Below, piece by piece: positions 9,652-17,517 of a stretch of 64,000 bases of DNA (positions are counted from its first letter, which is position 1; the number at the start of each line of letters is the position of its first letter). The notes under the pieces were generated by a model. The model made no database searches. It was not told where the DNA came from and worked only from the letters and a program-made list of their open reading frames with translations. Source of the stretch: Sandaracinus amylolyticus (GTDB lineage: Bacteria > Myxococcota_A > Polyangia > Polyangiales > Sandaracinaceae); assembly GCF_000737325.1 (NCBI RefSeq), contig NZ_CP011125.1, positions 9,920,001 to 9,984,000 on the forward strand. The letters run 5' to 3'. The translations under genes were made by a program, and so were the position numbers.

Positions 9652-10728
9652 TCACGCGCGGCGCGCGACCGTCGCTTCCGCGACCGTCACGAGCGCCTCG
9701 GTGGCCTTGCCCTGAGGGAGCACCGCGAGCGCGTCGACGGCGCGCTGCGCGTGCGTCTCGGCGAGCGCGCGACAGTCGTGGAGCGCGCCGGTGCGCTCGA
9801 GCACGACGACCATCTCGTCGAAGCGCGCCTGCTCGTCGCCGCCCTCGTCGGCGATCACCGCGCGCAGCAGCGGCTCGGCCGCGCGATCGCGCTCCATCGC
9901 GAGGATGAGCGGGTACGTCATCTTGCCCTCGCGCAGATCGGTGAAGAGCGCCTTGCCCGTCGCGCGCTGATCGCCGCTGAGATCGAGCAGATCGTCGATC
10001 GCCTGGAACGCGACGCCGAGGTGCAGGCCGTACTCCTCGAGCGCGCTCACGCCGCGCTCGTCGAGCCCGCCGGCGCGCGCGCCCGCGAACATCGCCCAGC
10101 GGAAGAGCGCCGCGGTCTTGCCCTCGACCACGCGCTCCCAGGTCTCGCGCCCGGTCTCGAGACGACCGCGTCGCTCGAGCTGCAGCGACTCCGCCTGGAT
10201 CATCTCGTCGATCACGTCGAGCAGGCGCTCGAGCGTCCCCGGGACGTTCGCCGCGCGCACCCGGCGCAGCGCATCCACGAGCAGCCAGTCGCCCGCGAAG
10301 ATGCTCACCGCGTTGCCCCACACCGCGCGCGTCGTCGGCGCGCCGCGACGCGTGTCGCCGAGATCGACGACGTCGTCGTGGAGCAGCGTCGCGTTGTGCA
10401 CGAGCTCGACCGCGACCGCGAGCGCACGCCCGCGCGCATCGAACCCGGTGCCGACGCGCGACGCGAGCGCGACGCACATCGGGCGCAGCCGCTTGCCGCC
10501 GAGCGCGAGCAGGTGCGATGCCCCCGCGTGAATCGCGCGCGGCCCGCTCGGGACCGCGAGGTCACGCTCCAGCGACGCCATGTCGGCGTGAACCAGCCCG
10601 GCGAGGTCCTCGAGGCGACGTCCCAGCGACGCGAGGTCGCGATCACCGCAGATGGCCTCGAGGCGGCGCAGCACCTCGGCGCGACCGGTCTCCGTCCCGT
10701 CCATTCGAGCCGCGACGGCAGTCGGCAT
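9652..10728 (-). CDS. Polyprenyl diphosphate synthase (quinone side chain)
   Basis: A 358-residue trans-prenyltransferase. It has GGKRLRPM (about 77-84), the first Asp-rich motif HDDVVDLGDTRRG (DDVVD at 118-122), GDWLL, and the second Asp-rich motif AFQAIDDLLDLSGD. It probably makes the long all-trans chain for menaquinone (heptaprenyl- or octaprenyl-type); chain length cannot be read reliably here. I chose ATG 10728 because AGGAGAG precedes it; an in-frame ATG at 10860 would add 44 unconserved residues and run over the inverted repeat upstream. First gene of the men operon. Confidence 0.92.
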   Translation of the reverse strand: MPTAVAARMDGTETGRAEVLRRLEAICGDRDLASLGRRLEDLAGLVHADMASLERDLAVPSGPRAIHAGASHLLALGGKRLRPMCVALASRVGTGFDARGRALAVAVELVHNATLLHDDVVDLGDTRRGAPTTRAVWGNAVSIFAGDWLLVDALRRVRAANVPGTLERLLDVIDEMIQAESLQLERRGRLETGRETWERVVEGKTAALFRWAMFAGARAGGLDERGVSALEEYGLHLGVAFQAIDDLLDLSGDQRATGKALFTDLREGKMTYPLILAMERDRAAEPLLRAVIADEGGDEQARFDEMVVVLERTGALHDCRALAETHAQRAVDALAVLPQGKATEALVTVAEATVARRA

Positions 10729-10794
10729 GGGCTCTCTCCTTCTGGACGGGTCTGCGCTCCGCGTTCGGGGCGCACCGTCCGGGGCTGCTCGCAC

Positions 10795-10818
10795 AGGTTT
10801 CAAGAAACTTTGAAACCT
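10795..10818. promoter_or_regulatory. Inverted repeat in the divergent men/lipoprotein promoter region (candidate operator)
   Basis: Perfect 9-base arms AGGTTTCAA and TTGAAACCT are separated by 6 bases, in an unusually AT-rich patch of an otherwise GC-rich 180-base gap. It lies 67 bases upstream of the prenyl-synthase start and 91 bases upstream of the divergent Kazal lipoprotein. The symmetry and position suggest a dimeric regulator site, but no factor is assigned. It is not followed by a T-run, which argues against a terminator. Confidence 0.5.
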
Positions 10819-10908
10819 CGGAACGCAACAGGTGTAGGTCGGGTGGCCTGGATCGGTCAAGGCGAAGGGCTGGTACGCTCACACCGATTTCGCTTACGGA
10901 GAGTCGAC

Positions 10909-11493
10909 ATGCGGAAGACGGCGATCGTCGCGTTCCTGGTCCTCGTGCTCGGCTGCTCGGAGTCGCGCGAGACGGTGCCCGACGGGCAGGTCGACCACGA
11001 CGCCCAGACCGGCGGTGGCGACGCGGCGTCGACCTCGAACGACGCGGCGAGCGGCCTCGCGTGCGGCACGCGCGGCGGCGCGGCGTGCGACGACGGCGAG
11101 GTCTGCATCTTCCCGCCCGGTGAGTGCGGCGCCGACGACGGCGGGGGCACCTGCATCGCACGACCGGGCGTCTGCCCGGACGTGCACGCGCCGGTGTGCG
11201 GCTGCGACGGCACCACGTACGGCAACGAGTGCGACGCTCACGCGGCCGGCGCCTCGATCGCGCGCACCGGCGCTTGCGCGACGACCGGGGCGACGAGCTG
11301 CGATCGCCGCGACGTACGATGCCGCGCGATCGAGCCCACGTGCCCGGCAGGGCAGGTCGCGTCGGTGGTCGCGCAGTGCTGGGGCCCGTGCGTCGCGATC
11401 GACGAGTGCGCGTGCACCGAGGCCGACGCGTGTCCGAACCGAGACCAGTACACCTGCCACATGCACCGGCAGCGCTGCGGCCCGTACCTCTGA
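10909..11493 (+). CDS. Kazal-domain lipoprotein
   Basis: A 194-residue secreted protein. Its signal peptide ends in a lipobox (LVLVLGCSES, Cys about 17), followed by an Asp/Ala/Gly linker. A Kazal-type protease-inhibitor domain occupies about 90-125, with CPDVHAPVCGCDGTTYGN and later GASIARTGAC in the expected cysteine spacing. A second Cys-rich part follows (about 130-194). The role is probably anchoring a protease inhibitor at the cell surface; the target is unknown. It diverges from the men operon across an inverted repeat. Confidence 0.85.
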   Translation: MRKTAIVAFLVLVLGCSESRETVPDGQVDHDAQTGGGDAASTSNDAASGLACGTRGGAACDDGEVCIFPPGECGADDGGGTCIARPGVCPDVHAPVCGCDGTTYGNECDAHAAGASIARTGACATTGATSCDRRDVRCRAIEPTCPAGQVASVVAQCWGPCVAIDECACTEADACPNRDQYTCHMHRQRCGPYL

Positions 11494-11495
11494 GA

Positions 11496-12497
11496 TCAGT
11501 CGCTGTCGCGCACGCTCGGCACGCACGTCTCGTCGCGCGGCGCGCACGCGAACCGCACGTGGAGGTGCTCGGCGTGGCGCGGCACGTGGCGGATCACGCC
11601 GGTGCGCACGTGCGCGGCGCGCGGCCACTGGAACCATCGCGAGAGCTCCTCGCGCGTCGCGCCGGCGTCCCGCGCGGCGCGCCAGAGCGGCTCCTGGAGC
11701 TCGTGATCCACGAAGACGTACTCGACCACGTCGGCGCGCAGCCACGACTCGATCAGCGCCCACTGCAGACGCGCGTCGAGCGCGTCGGGCCGCATCCAGC
11801 GCCGGCTGCACAGACCGCTCGGACAGCGTCGCTGGTAGTACGCGAGATCGACGTCGCGCCCGCTCTGGTGGCTGCGATGGCGGCGAAGCCGTCCGCCCGA
11901 GGGCAGGCTCGCGTCGCGGATCTGCACGCGCGGCGCGTTCGCGTCGATCGTGAGCACGGCGTCGAACGCGCGCGCGAGATGCTCGGCCACGTGGCGGGCG
12001 ACCCACGCGCGCTCGGGGTCGCGCACGACGTACGCGGGGTGCGAGGGGATCGCGACGCCGTGCACGAGCTCGCCGCGATCCGGGCGCCCGACCGACTGGC
12101 TCGGAGGGTCGTCGCGACGCGCCCAGAGGCGGAGCTCGCGATCGACGGGCAGTCGATCGTCGTCGATGCCGTCGTTCCATCGAGCGAGCTCGGCGCTCGA
12201 GATGCCGTAGCGCTCGCAGATCATCGTGACGGTCTCGCGCGGCCGCACGCGATGGCGGATCGCGTGGCCGTGCCCGACGACCAGTGACTGCCCGGCGCGC
12301 AGGCGATCGAGGTTCTGTCCCTCGTTGAGCGCACCGAGCTCGGACAGCGAGAGCCCGTGGCGCGACGCGATGCGCATCGCGGTGTCGCCGCGGACGACGG
12401 TGTACGCGATCGGCTCGAGATCGGCGCGTGCACCGAGCGGAGCGAGCGCGAGCGCGACGATCACGAGCGCGACGCCGAGTGCGGCACGGGCGCGCAT
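11496..12497 (-). CDS. LysM-murein endopeptidase (M74-like)
   Basis: A 333-residue exported protein with a signal peptide (about 1-25). Two LysM peptidoglycan-binding modules lie at about 32-75 (YTVVRGDTAMRIASRHGLS) and about 81-125 (HRVRPRETVTMICERYGIS). The C-terminal half resembles penicillin-insensitive murein endopeptidase (MepA, peptidase M74): RSHQSGRDVDLAYY (H210, D215/D217) and HAEHLHVRF near 310-318 supply the metal-binding His/Asp set. It would cleave peptide cross-links in the wall. LysM targeting is not part of the classical MepA layout. It ends 2 bases from the convergent Kazal gene. Confidence 0.85.
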   Translation of the reverse strand: MRARAALGVALVIVALALAPLGARADLEPIAYTVVRGDTAMRIASRHGLSLSELGALNEGQNLDRLRAGQSLVVGHGHAIRHRVRPRETVTMICERYGISSAELARWNDGIDDDRLPVDRELRLWARRDDPPSQSVGRPDRGELVHGVAIPSHPAYVVRDPERAWVARHVAEHLARAFDAVLTIDANAPRVQIRDASLPSGGRLRRHRSHQSGRDVDLAYYQRRCPSGLCSRRWMRPDALDARLQWALIESWLRADVVEYVFVDHELQEPLWRAARDAGATREELSRWFQWPRAAHVRTGVIRHVPRHAEHLHVRFACAPRDETCVPSVRDSD

Positions 12498-12531
12498 GCT
12501 CCGACCCTCACCCGAGCCTCGCGCAGAACGC

Positions 12532-12569
12532 AAAAAAGCGACGGGCCCGCCGGTGCGCGGGCCCGTCGC
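12532..12569 (-). terminator. Rho-independent terminator for the DUF4397 lipoprotein
   Basis: A perfect 13-bp stem (12538-12550 with 12557-12569, arm GCGACGGGCCCGC) has a 6-base loop. On the minus strand it is followed by six T residues (12537-12532). It sits 17 bases beyond the stop of the minus-strand gene at 12586 and just before the next gene's start. Confidence 0.9.
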
Positions 12570-12585
12570 TCTCGGGACGCGAGCC

Positions 12586-13431
12586 TCAGCGCGCGGCGAT
12601 CGGCACGACGGTGCACGCACCATCGCCCGGCGGGTCGTTGCAGACGAGGAGCTCGCGATCGACGCGCGGGCGCCCCGACGCACGACCGACCGCGACCAGC
12701 GTGTGGCGCGAGCCGGCGCTCGGCGTGAACCGCGCGACGCCGAGGACGCGGCCGCGGCACGGCGTCGGGTTCGGCGCGCGGAGCTGCAGCGCGATCTCGC
12801 CCGAGGGCAGCACGTCGGCCCACTCGCCCGCGTCGCCGCGCGCGAACGCGTTCGGCTCGACCGCGGTGAACACGGGGAGCGCGGGATCGCGCGGTGCCGC
12901 GCCGGCGACGCAGACGTCGACCGGGCCCTGGCCCGCGATCGCGTGGTAGAGGCGCAGCGCGGCGAGCCCTTCGCCCGGCGGCTCGGTGCGATCCGGCGCG
13001 ACGACGACCGCGAGCGGCGGATCGCCGGCGGCCATCCCGACCAGGATCAGCGTCGTGCTGCTCTCGGACGCGAGCTCGGTGTCGGTGGCGAGCAGCTCCG
13101 GCGCCTCGCCGGTCTCGACCGAGGGCACGCCGAGCACGCGCACGTGGTGGGCGCCGGGCGGCACCTCGAGGTACGCGGTCGCGCTGCGATACGCGAGGTT
13201 GCTGATCACCGGCTCGGCGCCTTCGGCGAACGCGAACGACACGCTCGACACCGCGGGCTCGCTGGTCGCGTGGACGGCGCGGATGCGCGCCGGCGGCGGG
13301 GGAGGCGGAGGCGGAGGCGGCTCTTCGGCGCCCGCGGTCGTGGGCTCGGGCTCTGGCTCGGCGGCAGGAGCGCCGCCACAGGCGGCGAGGGCGAGCGAGA
13401 TGAAGAGCGTCGACCAGGGACGTGAGCGCAT
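12586..13431 (-). CDS. DUF4397-like lipoprotein
   Basis: A 281-residue lipoprotein with lipobox LALAACGG (Cys about 19), a Glu/Pro-rich linker containing a run of ten prolines, and a beta-rich exported region. ARIRAVHATSEPAVSSVSF and YLEVPPGAHHVRVLG match the feel of DUF4397 proteins, whose function is unknown; a second similar unit begins near LRLYHAIAGQGPVDVCVAG. The start ATG 13431 is set by AAGGAGG 5-6 bases upstream. A strong terminator follows. Confidence 0.8.
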   Translation of the reverse strand: MRSRPWSTLFISLALAACGGAPAAEPEPEPTTAGAEEPPPPPPPPPPARIRAVHATSEPAVSSVSFAFAEGAEPVISNLAYRSATAYLEVPPGAHHVRVLGVPSVETGEAPELLATDTELASESSTTLILVGMAAGDPPLAVVVAPDRTEPPGEGLAALRLYHAIAGQGPVDVCVAGAAPRDPALPVFTAVEPNAFARGDAGEWADVLPSGEIALQLRAPNPTPCRGRVLGVARFTPSAGSRHTLVAVGRASGRPRVDRELLVCNDPPGDGACTVVPIAAR

Positions 13432-13533
13432 CGTTCCTCCTTGGAGCCAGCCGGCTTTGCCCCCGAGGGGGTGCACGAGTCAAGTGGTGCGGGATGCGGG
13501 GGCGGCGCGGATGGCGCATGTTCGCGCCCCTCG

Positions 13534-13836
13534 ATGGACGACGCGGCCGAGAAGGCGCACGCGCGCAAGGTGCGGCTCATGGCCCGGCTCACGTGGCCGG
13601 TGCTGGTCGCGGCGCTGATGCTGGTGCTCGGTCCGGCGCAGCTCGAGGGCGCGGCGAAGGCGATCACGCTCGCGCTGATGCTGGGCGCGGTGGCGGGCCT
13701 GAACGTTCCGTCGTGGGACGTGATCCGCCGGGCACGACGCGAAGGCGCGCCGGTGTCGTTGGTGCGCGCGCTGGGGTTCGCCCTCGCGCTGCGCCTCGGG
13801 GCGGCCGTCGTGATCGCGGTGCTGCTGCTGCGCTAG
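13534..13836 (+). CDS. Small membrane protein, unknown function
   Basis: A 100-residue protein with a short charged N terminus (MDDAAEKAHARKVRLM) and three hydrophobic segments (about 18-35, 42-58 and 80-99) separated by a basic loop (VIRRARREG). No family is recognised. The small hydrophobic layout resembles an AtpI or lipid-associated small membrane protein, but this is only an impression. It lies between two minus-strand genes, and the start is uncertain because no clear ribosome site is visible. Confidence 0.5.
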   Translation: MDDAAEKAHARKVRLMARLTWPVLVAALMLVLGPAQLEGAAKAITLALMLGAVAGLNVPSWDVIRRARREGAPVSLVRALGFALALRLGAAVVIAVLLLR

Positions 13837-13894
13837 TCGCTCCGCGTTTTCTGGCGCGGTGCTGTTCCGCGGAGCGAACGTCCGGGCCGCGCCA

Positions 13895-14539
13895 CTAACG
13901 AGCGAGCGCGCGCAGGGCGGGATCCACGTCGGTCGCGCCGTATCCGTGCAGAACGATTGGGATCCGCGGGAGGCGCTCCGCGAGGATTCGGGCGTTCGAG
14001 CGGGTGCTGACGTCGGGCTCGGGCGTGGTGCGGTTGAGGACGAGCGCACCGACGGTGAGCCCCCGGCGCGCCGCGGCCTCGCACGTGGTGAGCGCGTCGG
14101 AGAGCACGCCGAGCCGGTCGGGCGCGACGACGATCAGCGGGAGGTGGAGCGAGACCGCGAGGTCCGCGATCGTGTGGTCGCGGTCGAGCGGGACGAGGAG
14201 GCCGCCGGCACCTTCGACGAGCACGAAGCGGGCGCGCGCGTGCTCGCAGAGGGTCGCGAGCAGGGAATCGAGCTGGAGGGGCGGCGCGCCGTCGAGCTCG
14301 GCTGCGTAGGGGCTCAGGGGGGCCGCGGCGCGGTACCAGCGAGGGTCGTCGGCGAGGGCGGGATCGCCCGAGGCGTCGGCGAGCGCGCGCGCATCGGCGG
14401 CGACGGGGTCGACGCCGGTCTCGATCGGCTTCAGCGCGGCGACCGAGATGCCGTCCGCGCGAAGCGCCCGGGCGAGCGCGGTGGCGACCGTGGTCTTGCC
14501 GGCGCCGGTGCCGGTCGCGGTCACGAAGAGGCCCTTCAT
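13895..14539 (-). CDS. bioD: Dethiobiotin synthetase BioD
   Basis: A 214-residue P-loop enzyme that forms the ureido ring of dethiobiotin from DAPA, CO2 and ATP. The N-terminal loop is TATGTGAGKTTVA (7-19), then LKPIETGVDP (substrate lysine region) and VEGAGGLLVPL. Length is normal. ATG 14539 overlaps the bioF stop as ATGA, so translation is coupled. bioA and bioB are not in the window. Confidence 0.93.
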   Translation of the reverse strand: MKGLFVTATGTGAGKTTVATALARALRADGISVAALKPIETGVDPVAADARALADASGDPALADDPRWYRAAAPLSPYAAELDGAPPLQLDSLLATLCEHARARFVLVEGAGGLLVPLDRDHTIADLAVSLHLPLIVVAPDRLGVLSDALTTCEAAARRGLTVGALVLNRTTPEPDVSTRSNARILAERLPRIPIVLHGYGATDVDPALRALAR

Positions 14540-15705
14540 CGGCGGAGGTCCGCGGCGACGGCGGCGAAGGCGTCGAGGACTCGATCGAGGTGCTCGTCGG
14601 TGTGTGCGGCGGTCGGGACGAGGCGGAGTCGAGACGTTCCTTGCGGCACCGTCGGCGGCCGGATGCCGTGGGCGAACACGCCGCGCTCGAGGAGGGCCGC
14701 GGAGACGCGCATCGCGGCAGCGGGCTCGCCGAGGAGCACCGGCACGATCGGGGTCTCGCCATCGGGGACGTCGAAGCCGAGCGCGGGCAGCTCGCGGCGC
14801 AGGCGTGCGGTGTGACGGGCGAGGCGGGCGCGGCCGTCGTCGGCGCGCTCGAGGAGATGGAGCGCGGTCGGGACCGCCGCGGCGAGGGCGGGGGGCGTAC
14901 CGGTCGAGAAGACGAAGCTGCGGGCGCGGTTCTCGACGAGCCGGACCACGTCGCTGCTCGAGACGACGAAGGCCCCCGCGAGCCCGAGCGCCTTGCCGAG
15001 CGTGCCGAGCACGACGTCGGGGCGAACGTCGAGCTCGGCCGAGAGCCCGCGGCCGCCCGGCCCACGAACGCCGAGGGCATGGGCTTCGTCCACGTAGAGC
15101 CCGGCGTCGAAGCGATCGGCGAGGGCACGGAGCGCGGCGAGGGGCGCGAGGTCGCCGTCCATCGAGAAGATCGAGTCGGTGACCACGAGCGCGGTTCGGG
15201 CCTCGTGGCGATGGGCGGCGAGGAGCGCGGCGGCGTGCTCGACGTCGGCGTGGCGGTAGACGAGGACGCGAGCGCGGGAGAGCCGGCATCCGTCGATCAG
15301 CGAGGCGTGGTTGAGCGTGTCGCTGAGGACGAGGTCGCCCGGCCCGACGAGCGCGGAGATCGCACCGACGTTGGCGGCGTAGCCGCTGGAGAAGAGGAGC
15401 GACGACTCGTGTTCGGCGAAGCGGGCGAGGGCGAGCTCGGCCTCGCGGTGCGGGCTCATGGTGCCGCTGATCAGCCGGGAGGCGGCGGCGCCGGACCCCC
15501 AGCGGACGAGGGCGTCGCGTTGGGCGGCGGCGAGCTCGGGGTGCGAGGCGTGCCCGAGGTAGTCGTTCGAGCAGAGGAGAACGACCTCGCGCCCGTCGAT
15601 GACGGCGGTGGGCCCTTGAGGGCTGGTGACGCGCCGCGGGGTCCTGAGCAGCCCGGCGTGTTCGATGTCGGCGAGGCGAGCCCGGACGTGTTCGGCAAAG
15701 CGCAC
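14536..15705 (-). CDS. bioF: 8-Amino-7-oxononanoate synthase BioF
   Basis: A 389-residue PLP enzyme of the alpha-oxoamine synthase family. It has SNDYLGHASHPEL, FSSGYAANVGAISAL, DEAHALGVRGPGGRG and the PLP-lysine site GTLGKALGLAGAFV. It condenses pimeloyl-ACP/CoA with alanine in biotin synthesis. It is the first gene of bioF-bioD. The first parS site is 53 bases upstream of the start, so the bioFD promoter lies beside a partition site. Confidence 0.92.
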   Translation of the reverse strand: MRFAEHVRARLADIEHAGLLRTPRRVTSPQGPTAVIDGREVVLLCSNDYLGHASHPELAAAQRDALVRWGSGAAASRLISGTMSPHREAELALARFAEHESSLLFSSGYAANVGAISALVGPGDLVLSDTLNHASLIDGCRLSRARVLVYRHADVEHAAALLAAHRHEARTALVVTDSIFSMDGDLAPLAALRALADRFDAGLYVDEAHALGVRGPGGRGLSAELDVRPDVVLGTLGKALGLAGAFVVSSSDVVRLVENRARSFVFSTGTPPALAAAVPTALHLLERADDGRARLARHTARLRRELPALGFDVPDGETPIVPVLLGEPAAAMRVSAALLERGVFAHGIRPPTVPQGTSRLRLVPTAAHTDEHLDRVLDAFAAVAADLRR

Positions 15706-15757
15706 GGCGGGCGAGGGTAGCAGGGGAGGGTCAGCGGGGCAGGTGCGGCGGGTGCGC

Positions 15758-15771
15758 GTTTCACGTGAAAC
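15758..15771. other. parS: parS site 1 (ParB binding)
   Basis: Exact palindrome GTTTCACGTGAAAC, the core of the bacterial chromosomal parS consensus, extended to a 16-base palindrome by flanking C and G. It is 53 bases upstream of the bioF start. Confidence 0.93.
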
Positions 15772-15919
15772 GGTGGGAGCTGAGGTGCTGGAAGGGTCGA
15801 GTCCTGTCGGCGGGGCTCGTGGATGGGGGGGACCGAAGCGGCGCAGCTAGGGGTCGGCGCGGCGGGGCGTCGGGGCGCGGATGGTTGCTGCAGCGAGCGC
15901 GCAGACGGCTCTGGCGAGC

Positions 15920-15933
15920 GTTTCACGTGAAAC
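15920..15933. other. parS: parS site 2 (ParB binding)
   Basis: Exact GTTTCACGTGAAAC, again flanked by C and G. It lies 162 bases from site 1 (start to start). Confidence 0.93.
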
Positions 15934-15956
15934 GGACAACGCGCGCGGTGAGGCTC

Positions 15957-15970
15957 GTTTCACGTGAAAC
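15957..15970. other. parS: parS site 3 (ParB binding)
   Basis: Exact GTTTCACGTGAAAC only 37 bases from site 2 (start to start), so two ParB dimers could load side by side. Confidence 0.93.
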
Positions 15971-16355
15971 TCGTGGCGAGCCCGAAGTCTCGTGGGCGCC
16001 GGGTGCGCGCGTACGGCGGGACGGGAGGCAGGGCAGGCTGCCCGTGCGGGCGAGCGCAGCTGAGCGGGGGACCAGCTCGTCGCGTTGCCGCGGGTTTGCC
16101 GCGCAGGTCCCGCGTCGAGCCGAGGGCACCCGGTGGGTGTCGGCGATGCTCTTCGGACGATTGGTGGGCCGCGGGACGACGGCTGCGGAACCACGCCGTC
16201 GCACCGAGCGCTGACGCTCCTGGTAGCGAGCGAGACGAGGAATGCCGGGGACCTCTTGGAACGGGGCAGGCGGAGACGCGCGCCGGCAGCGGGAGCAGCG
16301 TGTTTCCGATCGCCGAGGAGTTGCGGAGGAGCGCGACGCGGCGCGGGGGAAGGTG

Positions 16356-16369
16356 GTTTCACGTGAGAC
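16356..16369. other. parS: parS site 4 (one mismatch)
   Basis: GTTTCACGTGAGAC, a single A-to-G change in the right arm of the parS core, 399 bases from site 3. Confidence 0.75.
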
Positions 16370-17173
16370 GTCGGCGCGTGTCGATGGGAGCGGCGCGCGG
16401 GCGCTGCGACCTTCCGTCGAGGCCCGGCGGGACTCAACGAGTCGGGTCCTCCGGGGGAGACGGCGACCGGTCGGGACGCAGGCATCGCGGGCACTCGGGA
16501 GGTGCGGTGCCCAGGGCGGTCGGCGTCCTCCGCGAGCAGTGCACAGCCGCTCGGGACGGGTGTTGGACGCAGGGCGACCGGAACGCCGGGGCCGCCTCGT
16601 TCGGAGGAGTGCGCGTGGTTCGGCTGCGAGCGCGACGAACGGTCCACTCGCGCGGGAAGGGGCCAGGGCGGCAGCGGCGGGCGGAGGCTCTCACGCCATG
16701 CGTCGTTAGCGACTCGAGCCGCAGACCGCCCGGGTTCGGGGGGACACGTTCGCGCGCGATCCACGGTGTGGATGGGAGAGGTGATCGCACAGCGTCGCGG
16801 ACCGTGGCGGCGGCAGGCTTGGCCCGTGCCTCGATCCGAGCGCGGCGGGGCCGCTGCGAGAGGGTGGCCGGCGGAGCGCGTGCACCGACGCGGCGCAATC
16901 CCCGCGGCCCACGGGAGTTCGGCGCGACGGCGCGGCAGGAGGACGCGGGGCCACGCCGACGCGCGCCGACCAGCCCGGCGCCGGCGTCGTGCCCGCACGC
17001 GGAGGTCCGCGGCCGCGCGCTCCCGCTGACTAGCAGTGGACCAGCTCGGGCGGAGGAGGCTGCGTACCGGGGCGCCGCGGCCGGAGACCACGGCACGACG
17101 AGTCGTGCGCGCGGTCGGCTCGTGCGTGGCGCGCCCAACGAGCTCGAACGCTGCCGAGGGGCTCGGCCCCGGC

Positions 17174-17187
17174 GGTTCACGTGAAAC
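17174..17187. other. parS: parS site 5 (one mismatch)
   Basis: GGTTCACGTGAAAC, a single T-to-G change in the left arm, 818 bases from site 4. Confidence 0.75.
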
Positions 17188-17503
17188 GGACTGCTCAGAG
17201 GCCTCAGCACGTGGGGGCTACCCAGTCCGAGACGTCGCGAGATCGAGGTCCGCGTGCTGGTCGCGCGCACGCGCGCAGCCGAGCGCGCGTGCCGCCGCTT
17301 CCACGGTCGACACTTCGCTGCCGCCGGAGGCCGCCGGCAGGCCCCGCGGGCAGCCGGGGAGGGCACGCCCGTGTCGGGGGTGGCGTCGCTCCTCGTCACC
17401 TCCGGGCCCCGATGGAGCTACCAGGCGAGCGCCCGCCCCGCCCCATCACCCCAATCGCGCCCCGCTCCCGTCTGTGCGACGCTGACGACCCCTCCCGAGC
17501 AGC

Positions 17504-17517
17504 GTTTCACGTGAAAC
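17504..17517. other. parS: parS site 6, overlapping a start codon
   Basis: Exact GTTTCACGTGAAAC. The GTG start codon of the next gene (17511-17513) is the central GTG of this palindrome. Confidence 0.93.

Larger units (their letters stand above)
15706..17510. other. Probable chromosomal centromere: 1.8-kb gene-free region with clustered parS
   Basis: No open frame here has a ribosome site, recognisable domain or the codon bias of the neighbours; the long frames on both strands read as Arg/Gly/Pro-rich low-complexity sequence. The region holds six matches to the ParB-binding site (listed separately), two of which border the flanking genes. An additional small palindrome, ATCCAC-GGT-GTGGAT, is at 16759-16773. 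I see no DnaA-box cluster, tRNA or terminator. Confidence 0.75.

Noticed and set aside
16759-16773. ATCCAC-GGT-GTGGAT as a DnaA-box pair marking oriC
   Set aside because: Each half shares only part of the DnaA-box consensus (TTATCCACA) and there is no cluster or AT-rich unwinding region; the origin is inferred only from parS and is not located.
15847-17399. Frames of 300-400 codons in the parS region as possible genes
   Set aside because: No domain, ribosome site or codon pattern like the neighbours; frames on both strands are equally long, as expected for GC-rich noncoding sequence.
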